Assembly (NCBI RefSeq): GCF_007489285.1
Contig: NZ_VLIY01000013.1
Location: 81,036 to 145,035 of the forward strand
Direction of reading: 5' to 3'
DNA: 64,000 nucleotides
From: Skermania sp. ID1734
GTDB lineage: Bacteria; Actinomycetota; Actinomycetes; Mycobacteriales; Mycobacteriaceae
Position numbers and translations under genes: made by a program. The notes under the pieces are model-generated. The model was given only the letters and a program-made list of their open reading frames with translations, did not search any database and was not told the origin of the DNA. Within the stretch, counting starts at the first letter, position 1, and each line of letters begins with the position of its first letter. Shown here in pieces: positions 12,095 to 22,233 of this stretch.

Positions 12095-12601
12095 TCACGG
12101 CTGCTGGTCTAGGGCGGCTGGCACCAGCAACGATTGCCCCGCAACGACTCCCGCCGATGACATCCCATTGAGATCGAGAATCCGGGAGACCATTTCCGCC
12201 ACTGGCCGATCCGGAGCAACTCGCCTGGCGACGTCGGAAAGCGCCTCTCCGCGATGCACTTCGACGGTGACGACCCCGGAGTTGTCGGCGAGCTGCGCAG
12301 TCCGCCACTGTGCGAGACCGACGATCGCCAGCACAACGGCGACGCTGACCAGCCCGGCCGCAATAGTGGCCAGCCAACTCGGCCGGGCGCTCGCTGCCCG
12401 GTCCAAGGGATGCGCCGCCCGCGACACGGTTATCGCCGAACGTCTGTCCGTCGCGCCGCGTCGCGGCTCGAACGGCGAGACCGGTCGCCGGGTAGCGGGC
12501 CGGCTACGGTCGATGCCCCGGTACGTCCGTTGTCCGACCGGCGTGTAGCCGAGCTGCGAGGTGTGAGCTGCAGTTTGCCGGGCGCTTACCGTCTGCTTCA
12601 T
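12095..12601 (-). CDS. LysM-domain membrane protein, ChiZ/Rv2719c-like SOS-induced protein
   Basis: A 168-residue protein: basic cytosolic N-terminus, one membrane span around residues 77-96 ([20 protein letters not shown]), and an external LysM domain (about 112-160, [16 protein letters not shown]...[17 protein letters not shown]) that should bind peptidoglycan. Position, divergent from lexA, and architecture match Rv2719c (ChiZ) of M. tuberculosis, a DNA-damage-induced protein that delays division. Two adjacent SOS boxes lie 39-69 bp upstream of the start. Whether it hydrolyses cell wall is disputed in the literature, and no catalytic domain is visible here. Confidence 0.88.
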   Translation of the reverse strand: MKQTVSARQTAAHTSQLGYTPVGQRTYRGIDRSRPATRRPVSPFEPRRGATDRRSAITVSRAAHPLDRAASARPSWLATIAAGLVSVAVVLAIVGLAQWRTAQLADNSGVVTVEVHRGEALSDVARRVAPDRPVAEMVSRILDLNGMSSAGVVAGQSLLVPAALDQQP

Positions 12602-12639
12602 GTTCTGTCTCGTTTCTGCTCGAGTCTTCCGACTTCTGT

Positions 12640-12670
12640 TCGATCACTCGTTCGATGAACGCTTGTTCGA
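12640..12670. promoter_or_regulatory. Two adjoining SOS boxes (LexA operators) upstream of the LysM gene
   Basis: The mycobacterial SOS box is TCGAAC-N4-GTTCGA. TCGATC-ACTC-GTTCGA occupies 12640-12655 (one mismatch) and ATGAAC-GCTT-GTTCGA occupies 12655-12670 (left half two mismatches, right half perfect); the two share base 12655. They lie in the 318-bp lexA/LysM intergenic region, closer to the LysM gene. Nothing gene-like is seen in the rest of that region apart from the lexA-proximal box and the AGGAGG of lexA at 12907-12912. Confidence 0.8.
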
Positions 12671-12718
12671 TGTTCTATCACGGCCCACCGACAAAGTCAT
12701 CGGAAGTCGCGACACGAG

Positions 12719-12734
12719 TCGAACACGTGTTTGA
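12719..12734. promoter_or_regulatory. Third SOS box, lexA side
   Basis: TCGAAC-ACGT-GTTTGA matches the mycobacterial SOS consensus in 11 of 12 specified bases. It lies 186 bp upstream of the lexA ATG, suggesting a promoter well upstream and a long leader, and LexA autoregulation. Confidence 0.75.
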
Positions 12735-12919
12735 AACTTGACGTTCGGACGGCTACATTGAGAACCGAGACATTGACAGACCAGCCGGTCTTGCGGGTCG
12801 GCGATGATGCCCGCAAGCCATGCCGCCCGGGGAGCGGCGCCGGTGACCGCGACAGATTCAGGGAGGGGTTCGGCGGACATGATCATCAATGACGGCACCG
12901 CTACTCAGGAGGTTCGGGC

Positions 12920-13609
12920 ATGAAAGATTCGGAGCCGCAGGATATTTCGATAGCGGGGCTGACAGCGAGACAGCGCAAGGTGCTCGAGGTCATCCGCGCC
13001 TCGGTAACCGAGCGTGGTTATCCGCCGAGCATCCGGGAGATCGGCGACGCCGTCGGCTTGACGTCGACGTCGTCGGTCGCGCATCAACTGCGGACGCTCG
13101 AGAAGAAGGGCTTTCTGCGACGGGATCCCAACCGGCCTCGCGCGGTCGATGTTCGCGGGCTCGATGAACTCACCGGCCCCACGGCCGAGCCACCGACCGC
13201 TCAGTCGGATGCGGAAACCACCGACGCGCTGCCGACGCCGGCGTTCGTTCCGGTCCTGGGTCGGATCGCCGCTGGTGGACCGATCCTGGCCGAGCAAGCC
13301 GTCGAGGACGTTTTCCCGCTGCCGCGGGAACTCGTCGGCGAGGGTTCGCTTTTCCTGCTCAAGGTCGTCGGCGAATCGATGGTCGACGCCGCGATCTGCG
13401 ACGGCGACTGGGTGGTCGTGCGCCAGCAGAACGTCGCGGACAACGGCGATATCGTGGCGGCGATGATCGACGGCGAGGCAACCGTGAAGACGTTCAAGCG
13501 CTCCGGCAAACAGATTTGGCTGCTCCCGCAGAACCCGCTGTTCGAACCGATCAACGGCAACAACGCAGCCGTGCTCGGCAAGGTTGTCACCGTGATTCGC
13601 AAGGTCTGA
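12920..13609 (+). CDS. lexA: SOS repressor LexA
   Basis: A 229-residue repressor. The N-terminal winged helix-turn-helix ([26 protein letters not shown], then the recognition helix near residues 50-60) binds SOS boxes. The S24 peptidase-like C-terminal domain carries the self-cleavage bond Ala118-Gly119 (RIAAGGP), catalytic Ser153 (GESMVDA) and Lys190 (TVKTFK). RecA filaments trigger self-cleavage. AGGAGG at 12907-12912 fixes the ATG. A 16-bp perfect hairpin terminates the gene. An insert rich in Pro, Thr and Asp (about 85-108) links the two domains. Confidence 0.97.
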   Translation: MKDSEPQDISIAGLTARQRKVLEVIRASVTERGYPPSIREIGDAVGLTSTSSVAHQLRTLEKKGFLRRDPNRPRAVDVRGLDELTGPTAEPPTAQSDAETTDALPTPAFVPVLGRIAAGGPILAEQAVEDVFPLPRELVGEGSLFLLKVVGESMVDAAICDGDWVVVRQQNVADNGDIVAAMIDGEATVKTFKRSGKQIWLLPQNPLFEPINGNNAAVLGKVVTVIRKV

Positions 13610-13611
13610 CG

Positions 13612-13646
13612 CAGCGAGGGGCCCTAGTCGCTAGGGCCCCTCGCTG
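13612..13646. terminator. Perfect 16-bp hairpin between lexA and an acyl-CoA dehydrogenase gene
   Basis: CAGCGAGGGGCCCTAG (13612-13627) pairs perfectly with 13631-13646 around a 3-nt loop (TCG). It separates convergent genes and can terminate both. No T-run follows, as is typical of actinobacterial terminators. Confidence 0.9.
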
Positions 13647-13654
13647 GTCGAGTG

Positions 13655-14800
13655 TCAGGACAGATTCAGCCCGCGGCCGATGATCTCCTTCATGATCTCG
13701 GTGGTGCCGCCGTAGATCGTTTGGACGCGAGAATCGAGGTATGCCTTGGCAATCGGGTACTCCTTCATGTACCCGTAGCCGCCGTGCAGCTGCAAGCACC
13801 GGTCGATAAGGCGGACCTGCGCTTCGGTGGTCCACCACTTCGCCATGGCTGCCTCCTGAACGGTCAATTTGCCGTCGTTGAGGAGTTCGATGAACTTGTC
13901 GACGAGCACCCGCACAGCGGTCGTCTCGGTGGCGAGTTCGGCGAGCACAAAGCGCGTGTTCTGGAATGAACCGATCGGCTTGCCGAAAGCCTTGCGGTCG
14001 CGGCAGTACTGAATCGTCATGTCGAGGCAGCTCTCCATCGCCGCGGCGGCCATCACCGCAATCGACATGCGCTCCTGAGGCAGGTTCTGCATGAGGTAGA
14101 TGAAGCCCATGCCCTCCTGGCCGAGCATGTTCGCGGCGGGCACGCGCACATCAGTGAAGCTCAATTCCGCCGTGTCCTGGGCCTTGAGGCCGACCTTGTC
14201 GAGGTTGCGACCACGCTCGAATCCCTTCATGCCGCGTTCGACAACGAGCAGGCTGAAGCCCTGGGCACCCTTATCCGGATCGGTCTGCGCCACCACAATG
14301 ACGATGTCGGAGTTGATTCCGTTGGTGATGAAGGTTTTCGAGCCGTTGAGCACCCAGTCGTCACCGTCGCGCACCGCGCGTGTCTTGATTCCTTGCAGGT
14401 CGCTGCCGGTCCCCGGTTCGGTCATCGCGATCGCCGAGATCAGCTCGCCGGAAGCAAATCCGGGCAACCAGCGCTGCTTTTGCTCATCGTTGCTGAGTTC
14501 GATCAGGTATGGCGCCACCACATCGTTGTGCAGCGGAAAGCCGATGCCGGAGTACCGGCCCTTCGTGGTTTCTTCGGTGATGACGGCGTTGTAGCGGAAG
14601 TCCTTGACACCACCGCCGCCGTACTGCTCGGGCACGGCCATACCCAGGAACCCCTGCTTACCGGCCTCGAGCCAGACATCGCGGTCGACGATGTTGTCGG
14701 CCTCCCACTGATCATGGAACGGCGCTACATGCTGGTCCAGAAACTTGCGGTACGAGTCACGGAAAAGGTCGTGCTCGGGCTCGAATATGGTGCGCTCCAT
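13655..14800 (-). CDS. Acyl-CoA dehydrogenase (FadE type)
   Basis: A 381-residue flavoenzyme that introduces the alpha-beta double bond in acyl-CoA thioesters. Family signatures are AMTEPGTGSDLQGIKTRA (FAD-contacting), NGSKTFITNG, and the C-terminal IYGGTTEIMKEIIGR. The ATG at 14800 follows GAGGAG. Chain-length preference cannot be read. It stands alone between the lexA terminator and a 152-bp spacer; no partner flavoprotein or CoA ligase is adjacent. Confidence 0.93.
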   Translation of the reverse strand: MERTIFEPEHDLFRDSYRKFLDQHVAPFHDQWEADNIVDRDVWLEAGKQGFLGMAVPEQYGGGGVKDFRYNAVITEETTKGRYSGIGFPLHNDVVAPYLIELSNDEQKQRWLPGFASGELISAIAMTEPGTGSDLQGIKTRAVRDGDDWVLNGSKTFITNGINSDIVIVVAQTDPDKGAQGFSLLVVERGMKGFERGRNLDKVGLKAQDTAELSFTDVRVPAANMLGQEGMGFIYLMQNLPQERMSIAVMAAAAMESCLDMTIQYCRDRKAFGKPIGSFQNTRFVLAELATETTAVRVLVDKFIELLNDGKLTVQEAAMAKWWTTEAQVRLIDRCLQLHGGYGYMKEYPIAKAYLDSRVQTIYGGTTEIMKEIIGRGLNLS

Positions 14801-14952
14801 TGCCGCTCCTCGGATTCGTCACACAGTGGGATTCAATCGTCTAAAAAGCCACGGTACTCGACGAATCGTCGTTTACTTATACCCGGCCTCTGCGACCTCT
14901 ACCAGGCACAGCGGCAGAGTAAATATGCGAATCCTGGACCCAGTCGAGGGCC

Positions 14953-15816
14953 CTAGACCAGTAGCGTGCGCACCAGACGAGTGCCGAACGAACGGGATCC
15001 GTCGCGCTCACGTCGCCGGATCAGGTACTGGATCTCTTCGTGGACCGACTTGCGGACCACATCGCGCAGTTCGGCCGCCGCGGCGTCGACATCCGAGGCA
15101 TCTGTCCACGCCGTCGTATCGATGGGCGTGCCGACCGAGAAGTAGAAGCGCTCCGGACGCATGATCGGGGTCGGTCCGATTCCGCGCACCACCGGCGGCG
15201 CCAGTTCCCACCGGAAACCCACGCGCTCGGCCAGCGCACGCAGCGGCCGGTAGACCGCATGTTCGGCGTCGATCACGATGTCGAACGCGTCGTCGGCCCC
15301 GATCATCGCGACAGGCAGGATCGGAACGCCTGCCTCGATGGCCATGCGAGCAAAACCGGTGCGCTCATCCCACAACAGCGCGTACTTCTCGTTCCTGCGG
15401 CGGACCGCCTCCCGTCCGCCGCCGGGAAACACCAGTACCGCTTCGCCATTGGCGAACAACGCCCGGCAGTTGTCGCGCGAAGCGCGCACCGATCCCCAGC
15501 GGTGCAGCAGCTCACGCACTCCCGGAGTGCCGACGAGAATGTCCTCGGCAAGCCCGCGCAGCAAACGGCCCCGTTTGTGCAACACCTCGTCGACCAGCAT
15601 CGGAACGTCGAGCGCGCCGAACAGCGTGTGGTTGGAGACCAACAGCACCGGTCCGGTTTCCGGAATGTTGTCCAGGCCGTAGAACCGCGGGCTCGTCCAC
15701 GCGCGCATCGGCGCCACGAGCGCATGCATGACGCGGCGATCGGCCGCGCCGAGTTCGATGTGCAGTGGTGCGCCGTCCGTCAAGGTCGCCGTTGTGCTCT
15801 CGTTGTTCACGCTCAA
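14953..15816 (-). CDS. Lysophospholipid/MGAT-like acyltransferase
   Basis: A 287-residue acyltransferase of the PlsC superfamily, closest in motif to the LPLAT-MGAT-like branch. LVSNHTLFGALDVPML carries the catalytic histidine with an Asp six residues further on rather than the classical H-X4-D, and LVFPGGGREA matches the substrate-binding FPEG-type motif. It should transfer an acyl group from acyl-CoA to a glycerolipid or related alcohol at the inner membrane face. No clear transmembrane segment. It lies 145 bp downstream of hflX on the same strand. Confidence 0.85.
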   Translation of the reverse strand: MSVNNESTTATLTDGAPLHIELGAADRRVMHALVAPMRAWTSPRFYGLDNIPETGPVLLVSNHTLFGALDVPMLVDEVLHKRGRLLRGLAEDILVGTPGVRELLHRWGSVRASRDNCRALFANGEAVLVFPGGGREAVRRRNEKYALLWDERTGFARMAIEAGVPILPVAMIGADDAFDIVIDAEHAVYRPLRALAERVGFRWELAPPVVRGIGPTPIMRPERFYFSVGTPIDTTAWTDASDVDAAAAELRDVVRKSVHEEIQYLIRRRERDGSRSFGTRLVRTLLV

Positions 15817-15961
15817 GCCTCGTCATCGGTAACTTCTCGCAGCGATCAGCCCGGAAGATGTGCGGGATTTCCGGGCGACACCGCCCATATCGATGGTAAG
15901 AGCACCTGGTCGCGTGGGTCACGTTCCGCGCGGCGATGTGAGGCCTATCTCACGTGGCGCT

Positions 15962-17440
15962 TTAGCCGACGTGGGCGAACTCGCCGAGCGCCGAAGCCAA
16001 CGATTGCGGCACCCGGGCGCGCATCTTGGTGCCGTTGACCTCATGGGTGGACCCGAGAATGCGGCCGTCGGCGTGGATGCGAGCGACAAGATCTCCGCGC
16101 GTATACGGGAGTAGAACGTTGACCTCGACGTCGAGTTTGCCGAGTTCGTCGGCGAGACGGTCGCGCAGGTCGGCAATGCCTGCGCAGGTGCGCGCCGACA
16201 CAAACACCGCCGCGGGAATCGCGTGGCGCAGCTGGGCCAGCACCAGCGGATCTGCCGCATCGAGCTTGTTCACCACGATCAGCTCCGGCGGCGCGGGGGC
16301 ATCGCTTTCGCGCAGGACATCGGTGATCACTTCCCGTACGGCCTTTATCTGTTCGGTCGGCATGGCGTCCGAACCGTCCACGACGTGCAGTAGCAGGTCC
16401 GCGTCGGCCACCTCCTCGAGAGTTGACCGAAACGCTTCGACGAGCTGGGTCGGCAGGTGTCGGACGAACCCGACGGTGTCGGTCAGCACGAACTCGCGGC
16501 CGTCGGCCAGCTCGGCGCGACGGGTGGTCGGATCGAGCGTCGCGAACAATGCGTCTTGGACCAGCACCCCCGACCCGGTCAGCGCATTGAGCAGACTCGA
16601 CTTGCCGGCATTGGTGTAACCGACGATCGCGACCGAGGGCACCGCGTTGCGCAAGCGACGGGTGCGTTTGGTGTCGCGTGCCTTTTTCATGTCCTTGATT
16701 TCGCGGCGCAACCTGGCCATCCGCTCCCGGATCCGGCGTCGATCGGTCTCGATCTTCGTCTCGCCGGGACCACGCAGTCCGACGCCTCCGTTGCTGCCTG
16801 CACGGCCACCGGCCTGCCGCGACATCGATTCGCCCCAGCCGCGCAGCCGCGGGAGCATGTACTCCATTTGCGCCAACGCCACCTGCGCCTTGCCCTCGCG
16901 GGAGGTCGCGTGCTGGGCGAAGATGTCGAGGATCAGTGCGGTGCGGTCGACCACCTTGACTTTGACGACCTTCTCCAGCGCTGTCAGCTGCGCGGGGGTC
17001 AACTCGCCGTCGCAGATGACGGTGTCCGCGCCGCTCGCGAGCACGACGTCGCGAAGCTCCGCCGCCTTGCCCGAGCCGATGTAGGTAGCGGCATCGGGTC
17101 GGTCTCGACGCTGTATCAAGCCCTCGAGAACTTCGGAACCGGCTGTCTCGGCCAGTGCGGCCAATTCGGCGAGACTGGCTTCCGCCTGCTCGGAAGTTCC
17201 CGCCGTCCACACGCCAACGAGTACCACCCGCTCGAGGCGCAGCTGACGGTACTCGACCTCGGTGATGTCGGTGAGTTCGGTGGAAAGTCCGACGACCCGG
17301 CGTAGCGCGCTGCGGTCTTCGAGTTGCAGATCGCCGACTGTCGGTTCGGCGGGATCTTCGGCGGCTGGGTATTCAGCGCGGGTCCAGTGGTGCCGATCGG
17401 CGTCGGGACCATGACCGTTTGATTCAGGTGAGTTCGTCAT
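15962..17440 (-). CDS. hflX: Ribosome-associated GTPase HflX
   Basis: A 492-residue GTPase. An N-terminal HflX domain with glycine-rich linker (RQAGGRAGSNGGVGLRGPGE) precedes the G domain: VGYTNAGKSSLLNAL (G1), DTVGFVRHLP (G3) and VVNKLDA (G4). HflX splits stalled or hibernating 70S/100S ribosomes after stress and influences macrolide tolerance in mycobacteria. ATG at 17440 behind GGAGGTGT; an upstream in-frame start lacks this site. First gene after the dapF-miaA cluster on the same strand. Confidence 0.96.
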   Translation of the reverse strand: MTNSPESNGHGPDADRHHWTRAEYPAAEDPAEPTVGDLQLEDRSALRRVVGLSTELTDITEVEYRQLRLERVVLVGVWTAGTSEQAEASLAELAALAETAGSEVLEGLIQRRDRPDAATYIGSGKAAELRDVVLASGADTVICDGELTPAQLTALEKVVKVKVVDRTALILDIFAQHATSREGKAQVALAQMEYMLPRLRGWGESMSRQAGGRAGSNGGVGLRGPGETKIETDRRRIRERMARLRREIKDMKKARDTKRTRRLRNAVPSVAIVGYTNAGKSSLLNALTGSGVLVQDALFATLDPTTRRAELADGREFVLTDTVGFVRHLPTQLVEAFRSTLEEVADADLLLHVVDGSDAMPTEQIKAVREVITDVLRESDAPAPPELIVVNKLDAADPLVLAQLRHAIPAAVFVSARTCAGIADLRDRLADELGKLDVEVNVLLPYTRGDLVARIHADGRILGSTHEVNGTKMRARVPQSLASALGEFAHVG

Positions 17441-17482
17441 ACACCTCCATCGTCCCACGGCCGAGGACGCCGGTGCATTCGA

Positions 17483-18364
17483 TTATCGGGAGCCCTCGCC
17501 CGCCCGCTGCCACCAGCCGTCGCCGAGTTGACCGCTCGCCACCAGTACGGACGGCCCTCGCAGCGTCGAGTCGGTTTCGCCGATCGTCACCAGCACGCGG
17601 CCGCCGGGGATGCGAACCTCCACTTCCCCAGTGTTCGAACCGGCGTGCCGCAAGGCGGCGGCAGCCGCGGCAACGGTGCCCGTGCCACAGGACCGCGTCT
17701 CGCCGACGCCCCGCTCATGCACCCGCATGTCGATGCCGTCGTCGACAAGCGGCGTCAGGATTTCCACGTTCACGCCATGCGGAAAGAACGCGGGGTCGTA
17801 CCCGGGCGCGGCATGCAGATCGAGCGCGGCCAGCGCGTCGGCCGTCAGCGTGGCATCGACGCAGGCCAGATGAGGATTTCCGACGTCGATACCGAGGCCC
17901 GCCAACACTCTTCCGTCGACCGTCGCGGTCGAGGTGCCCAATTCCCGCACGGCGCCCATCTGAACCGTCACCTCACCGAAGGTCGAATCGGCGCTGTGCA
18001 CCTCGACCGGCCGGGCACCCGCCCTGCTCCCGACGACGAAGCTGCGCCGCGTTTCCAGCCCGCTCGCCACCAGATAGTGCGCAAAAACGCGCACGCCGTT
18101 GCCGCACATTTCCGCGATCGAACCATCTGCGTTGCGATAATCCATGAACCAGTCCTGCGGGTCCACGCCGTCCGGCAGAGCGCTCAAGACGCCGCGCTCG
18201 GCGAGCGCACCCGCCCGGGTGATTCGCAGGACTCCGTCGGCGCCGAGGCCGCGCTGCCGGTCACAGAGTGCGGCCACCCGTTGCGGTTGCAAGTCGATCC
18301 AGACCTCGAGGTCCGGTAGCAGCACGAAATCGTTCTCCGTACCGTGGCCCTTGGTGAAGTCCAT
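17483..18364 (-). CDS. dapF: Diaminopimelate epimerase DapF
   Basis: A 293-residue cofactor-free racemase converting LL- to meso-diaminopimelate for lysine and peptidoglycan. The two catalytic cysteines are Cys87 ([10 protein letters not shown]) and Cys226 ([10 protein letters not shown]), the same numbers as in the M. tuberculosis enzyme. ATG at 18364 gives the usual M-F-x-K-GHGT-type N-terminus ([13 protein letters not shown]); a GTG at 18373 overlaps the miaA stop (GTGA) and could be the coupled start, adding three residues. Runs in a unit with miaA and the LigB-like gene. Confidence 0.95.
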   Translation of the reverse strand: MDFTKGHGTENDFVLLPDLEVWIDLQPQRVAALCDRQRGLGADGVLRITRAGALAERGVLSALPDGVDPQDWFMDYRNADGSIAEMCGNGVRVFAHYLVASGLETRRSFVVGSRAGARPVEVHSADSTFGEVTVQMGAVRELGTSTATVDGRVLAGLGIDVGNPHLACVDATLTADALAALDLHAAPGYDPAFFPHGVNVEILTPLVDDGIDMRVHERGVGETRSCGTGTVAAAAAALRHAGSNTGEVEVRIPGGRVLVTIGETDSTLRGPSVLVASGQLGDGWWQRAGEGSR

Positions 18365-18369
18365 GGTCG

Positions 18370-19299
18370 TCACTGTAGCTGTGGGCCGGAGATCTTCTCG
18401 AGCGCTGCCAGCACGGTGTCGACCAGCGCCGGGTCCGCACCGTCGACCCAGTGCACGCGATCATCACGCCGAAACCATGATCGCTGCCGGCGGACGTAAC
18501 GACGGGTGCCGACGAACGTGCGGTGCTGCGCCTCGGCCATGTCGTACTCGCCGTCGAACGCGGCCAGCACCTGCGCGTATCCGATGGCCCGGCGTGCTGT
18601 CAGGCCGTGGCGCAGCCCCCGATCGAGGAGACCCCTCACCTCTTCGGCGAGCCCAATGTCGAACATCTGCGCCGTTCGCCGCGCAATCCGCTCGTCCAGC
18701 TCGGCGGTGTCGCGGTCCACACCGATAATTCTTGTGCCCCAGCGTGGTTCACCGATCTGTGGTTGACTCGCGGCGAAGGGTTGTCCGGTGAGCTCCACTA
18801 CTTCGAGCGCGCGAACCATGCGGCGGCCGTCGGTCGGCAGGATCGTGGCTGCGGCTTGCGGGTCGACCCGACGCAGCGCCTCATGCACGGCGGCCACGCC
18901 GCCCTCGCCCAGCAGCTGCTCCCATTTGGCCCGGACGTCGGGATCGGTTGCCGGGAAGGACCATTCATCGAGCAGCGACTGCACATACAGCATCGATCCG
19001 CCGACGATGACCGGCATGGACCCGCGTTCGAGCATGCTGTCGATCTCGGCGGATGCCTCCCGTTGATAGCGCGCGACCGTCGCCGTCTCGGTCACGTCGA
19101 GCACGTCGAGTTGGTGATGCGCGATGCCTCGTCGGGCGCTGACCGGAAGCTTCGCGGTGCCGATGTCCATGCCGCGGTACTGCTGCATCGCATCGATATT
19201 GACGATTTCGCCGCCGAGACGAACCGCCAGTTCGAGGGCGAGATCAGATTTTCCGGTCGCCGTGGGGCCGATGACGGCGATCGGACGGACGCCGTTCAC
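18370..19299 (-). CDS. miaA: tRNA dimethylallyltransferase MiaA
   Basis: A 309-residue enzyme adding dimethylallyl to N6 of A37 in tRNAs reading UNN codons. P-loop GPTATGKS at residues 11-18, then the [15 protein letters not shown] motif, and [14 protein letters not shown]. The start is the GTG at 19299, which overlaps the upstream TGA by 4 nt (GTGA), giving a family-sized protein; longer readings add an unrelated arginine-rich stretch. The product is the substrate of MiaB encoded 3 kb away. Confidence 0.95.
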   Translation of the reverse strand: MNGVRPIAVIGPTATGKSDLALELAVRLGGEIVNIDAMQQYRGMDIGTAKLPVSARRGIAHHQLDVLDVTETATVARYQREASAEIDSMLERGSMPVIVGGSMLYVQSLLDEWSFPATDPDVRAKWEQLLGEGGVAAVHEALRRVDPQAAATILPTDGRRMVRALEVVELTGQPFAASQPQIGEPRWGTRIIGVDRDTAELDERIARRTAQMFDIGLAEEVRGLLDRGLRHGLTARRAIGYAQVLAAFDGEYDMAEAQHRTFVGTRRYVRRQRSWFRRDDRVHWVDGADPALVDTVLAALEKISGPQLQ

Positions 19300-20012
19300 G
19301 GCCGCCACACGCCCACGTGGTAACCCACGCCAAACGGCGCCGCCGAATACAGCACCTCGGTCTGCGGCTTCGACCCGCCGAAAACGCCTGCGAGGAACTG
19401 CCACGCTGCCCGCCCGGACACGCCGTACTTCGTGCATTCGGCCGGATCCAGATCGGCTACTGCGGCGCAATCTCCTTGCGCCAGCGCCTGATTGATGCGC
19501 TGTTGGTACGCCGGAGCGCCCGGATGAAAGGCCCGCGGCGCCTTGTCGGTGAGAGTCGCAGCTCCGTCGGCCACGACCAGCAACCCATGCGGACGCGGAT
19601 CCGCGTCGAGTCGGCGCCGCAGCGCAGCACCGAGGTCCGCGCAGCGCTGCGGCGGTAAGTCCGGTGCCAGGACCTGGACCGACACGCTGGCTGTCGGTGC
19701 TGAGGTCTCGCGCAGCCAGGCGGCGATCAACGCCGGCAGCGGCAGCGTCGCATCGACGGGCTTGTCCGCTTCAGCCGACAGCCGCACCCGCACGTCGACC
19801 CCGAACCCAGCGAAAGTGCCCGCCGCGTCCGGCCTGATCTCTTCGTTCACCGCGCCGACGCCGATCGCCGTCCAGCGAGGGCCGAGTTGGGCAGCGGCCG
19901 CAGATGCCGCCGCGCGCAGTGGCTCGGTGTCGGTGGCGTCGGCGCCGTTGAGCTCCGGAACCAGCAGCGGCGTCGAAGGCACCAGCGCGGCGGCAATGAA
20001 CACGACTGGCAA
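19296..20012 (-). CDS. LigB-like class III extradiol dioxygenase-family protein (Rv2728c-like)
   Basis: A 238-residue protein with the overall pattern of the subunit-B domain of class III extradiol ring-cleavage dioxygenases ([21 protein letters not shown] at the start, [17 protein letters not shown] in the middle). Conserved iron-ligating histidines of active enzymes are not obvious near the N-terminus, so catalysis is doubtful. The same gene sits beside miaA and dapF in other Mycobacteriales. Its TGA overlaps the miaA GTG by 4 nt, implying translational coupling. Function unknown. Confidence 0.75.
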   Translation of the reverse strand: MPVVFIAAALVPSTPLLVPELNGADATDTEPLRAAASAAAAQLGPRWTAIGVGAVNEEIRPDAAGTFAGFGVDVRVRLSAEADKPVDATLPLPALIAAWLRETSAPTASVSVQVLAPDLPPQRCADLGAALRRRLDADPRPHGLLVVADGAATLTDKAPRAFHPGAPAYQQRINQALAQGDCAAVADLDPAECTKYGVSGRAAWQFLAGVFGGSKPQTEVLYSAAPFGVGYHVGVWRP

Positions 20013-20222
20013 CGTTAATAGGGGTGATCGGCCGGGTCGAATCCCGGTCGAGGGCGGCGTCAGCGCTGCCCGGGAACTGCTCTGATCGGCACTTATCGGC
20101 GGATTCGATGGTCGGCAACCCCCGTTCCGGGGTTCAATGGGTCAAACGGGGTCTTTACCGACGCCGTGGAATGCAAACGGACGTATACCGGCAGCCGTGA
20201 CGCGCGGCAGAGACGAGGAGCA

Positions 20223-21599
20223 ATGACCGACCCCAACCCCACGCCAGCACCTGGACCGGCCAACGCCGTTGGTCCTCGGCCGACACCCGCCGGGCTGCGC
20301 CCCTCGCCTCCTAAACCGCACGCCCCGAATCCCGCCGACGCCCCCGCGCATGTGCCCAATCATCCGGTCCCGATGCCGACAACCAATGATCCGCGCCGGT
20401 TTGGCCGCGTCGACGAAAACGGGATCGTCTGGGTTCGCACCGGAGGCGGCGAACGCCAGGTCGGGTCGTGGCAGGCCGGTGACGCAGCCGAAGGGCTTGC
20501 GCACTTCGGCCGACGTTTCGATGACCTGGCCACCGAGGTTGCGCTGCTCGAGGCGCGGCTGAGTTCCGGATCGGGCGATGCGCGCAAGACAAAGGCTGTG
20601 GCAGCGGCGCTCGCCGAGTCGCTCCCCACCGCCGCTGTCGTCGGCGACGTGGACGGACTGGCCCAGCGCTTGCAGGCCATCATCGAGCACTCCGACGAGG
20701 CAGCGGCACATGCGCGAGAGGAACGCGAGCGGTTCCGGATCGAGCAGACCCACCGTAAGGAGGAACTCGCGGCGGAGGCGGAACGCATCAGCGCCGAGTC
20801 CACGCAATGGAAAGCGGCCGGTGATCGGCTGCGCGAAATCCTCGATGAATGGAAGACCATCCGCGGGGTCGACCGCAAGGTGGATGACGCCTTGTGGAAG
20901 CGGTATTCGAAGGCCCGCGAGGCGTTCAATCGCCGTCGCGGTGCGCACTTCGCGGAACTCGACCGCGAACGCGCGGCGGCGAAGGCACGAAAGGAACAAC
21001 TCGTCGCCCGGGCCGAGGAGTTGTCGAGTTCCACCGACTGGGGTCCGACGGCGGCCGCGTTCCGCGACCTGCTGGCCGAGTGGAAGGCCGCCGGCCGCGC
21101 GCCACGCGACGCCGATGACGTGCTGTGGAAGAAATTCAAGGCGGCCCAAGACGTCTTTTTCGGTGCCCGCAACGCGGCTCACACCGAGCGCAACGTCGAA
21201 TACGAGGAGAACGCCGCCGCCAAGGAGGCGTTGCTGCGCAAGGCCGCCACCATCGACCCGTCGACCGATATCGACGCGGCTCGGGCCGCGCTGCGTGACC
21301 TGCAGGAGAAGTGGGACACGATCGGCAAGGTGCCGCGCGAGCGCATGCAGGACCTCGAAGGCCGGCTGCGCGCGATCGAGAAGAAGGTGCGCGAAGCCGC
21401 GGACTCGCAGTGGCGACGCACCGATCCGGAGGCGGTGGCGCGCGCGGCGCAGTTCCGAGAGCGGGTCGCGCAATTCGAGGAGCAGGCCGCGAAGGCTCAG
21501 GCCGCCGGCAAGCTCGCCGACGCCGAGCAGGCACTGGCACAGGCGAAGCAGTGGCGGGAATGGGCCGACGCCGCGGAGGGTGCCGTCAGTAACCGCTGA
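20223..21599 (+). CDS. DUF349 repeat protein (Rv2731-like)
   Basis: A 458-residue soluble protein made of tandem DUF349 helical repeats of about 75 residues, seen as recurring W-K-x-A-G-R/D motifs such as [39 protein letters not shown] and the [20 protein letters not shown] segment. It should form long coiled-coil-like helices. The first 70 residues are proline-rich and disordered. GAGGAG at 20215-20220 fixes the ATG at 20223; an upstream in-frame reading has no support. Divergent from the LigB-like gene (210-bp spacer). The molecular function of the family is not established. Confidence 0.85.
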   Translation: MTDPNPTPAPGPANAVGPRPTPAGLRPSPPKPHAPNPADAPAHVPNHPVPMPTTNDPRRFGRVDENGIVWVRTGGGERQVGSWQAGDAAEGLAHFGRRFDDLATEVALLEARLSSGSGDARKTKAVAAALAESLPTAAVVGDVDGLAQRLQAIIEHSDEAAAHAREERERFRIEQTHRKEELAAEAERISAESTQWKAAGDRLREILDEWKTIRGVDRKVDDALWKRYSKAREAFNRRRGAHFAELDRERAAAKARKEQLVARAEELSSSTDWGPTAAAFRDLLAEWKAAGRAPRDADDVLWKKFKAAQDVFFGARNAAHTERNVEYEENAAAKEALLRKAATIDPSTDIDAARAALRDLQEKWDTIGKVPRERMQDLEGRLRAIEKKVREAADSQWRRTDPEAVARAAQFRERVAQFEEQAAKAQAAGKLADAEQALAQAKQWREWADAAEGAVSNR

Positions 21600-21624
21600 C
21601 GGTGGGTTCCGGCAGCGGTTACTG
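21587..21624. terminator. 12-bp hairpin between the DUF349 gene and a convergent membrane-protein gene
   Basis: CAGTAACCGCTG (21587-21598) pairs perfectly with CAGCGGTTACTG (21613-21624) around a 14-nt loop. The left arm includes the last codons of the DUF349 gene, and the right arm ends 4 bp before the convergent stop. Likely bidirectional terminator. Confidence 0.75.
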
Positions 21625-21627
21625 CCG

Positions 21628-22233
21628 CTAGTCCAGCGGCTTGCGCCAGTCGCTGTCGCGCTGTTCTCGCTTGGCCGTCTCTACCCGTCGCTCCTGCTCC
21701 GCAGCGAGCTGCAGCGCGGTGCGACTCCACACCACCCGTAGCCAGTGGAAGGTCAGCAACAGCACGCCGATCCAGCCGATGATCAACCCGATTCCGACGC
21801 CGCCGCCGGGCAGATTGGCCGCCAGGGTCTGCCGGCTCCAGATTGCGAACATGCCGAACACGCACGTGATGGCACAGCCGGCGACCGCGGTCCAGGCCAG
21901 CACCCACCGCTTGGTGAGCAGCGCCAACACCGAGAAGCCGACTCCGAAGATCGCGGAGAACCACACGAACAGCCTCGACGGCAGCGCAATGGACTCCCCG
22001 AGTGCAGTCTTGTCGCCGGCGAGGACGTCGAAGCCGCGTGCGGATCCGGTGTGCGGCAACGTGAATGACACCAGGATGACAAAGACGAGGATCGCCACGA
22101 CGACCGCGCGGAAGCCCGGATCTATTTCACCGGCAACCTTTTTCTCGACCGCGTCGAGATCGGCGCGGAACTCTTCGGCGGCATCGGCGGCATGATCGCC
22201 GTCGTGTTCGGCGTTGCCGCTGGGGTCGCTCAT
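21628..22233 (-). CDS. Conserved membrane protein (Rv2732c-like)
   Basis: A 201-residue protein with an acidic cytosolic N-terminus and about four hydrophobic segments ([58 protein letters not shown] and [19 protein letters not shown]), ending in a charged helical tail. Homologues sit beside miaB across Mycobacteriales; no function is known to me. The ATG at 22233 overlaps the miaB TGA by 4 nt (ATGA), so translation is probably coupled; a second ATG lies three codons upstream. Confidence 0.85.
   Translation of the reverse strand: MSDPSGNAEHDGDHAADAAEEFRADLDAVEKKVAGEIDPGFRAVVVAILVFVILVSFTLPHTGSARGFDVLAGDKTALGESIALPSRLFVWFSAIFGVGFSVLALLTKRWVLAWTAVAGCAITCVFGMFAIWSRQTLAANLPGGGVGIGLIIGWIGVLLLTFHWLRVVWSRTALQLAAEQERRVETAKREQRDSDWRKPLD

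Noticed and set aside
19300-19470. MiaA extended by 57 residues
   Set aside because: The extension is Arg-rich, overlaps the LigB-like gene and has no family match; the GTGA-coupled GTG fits.
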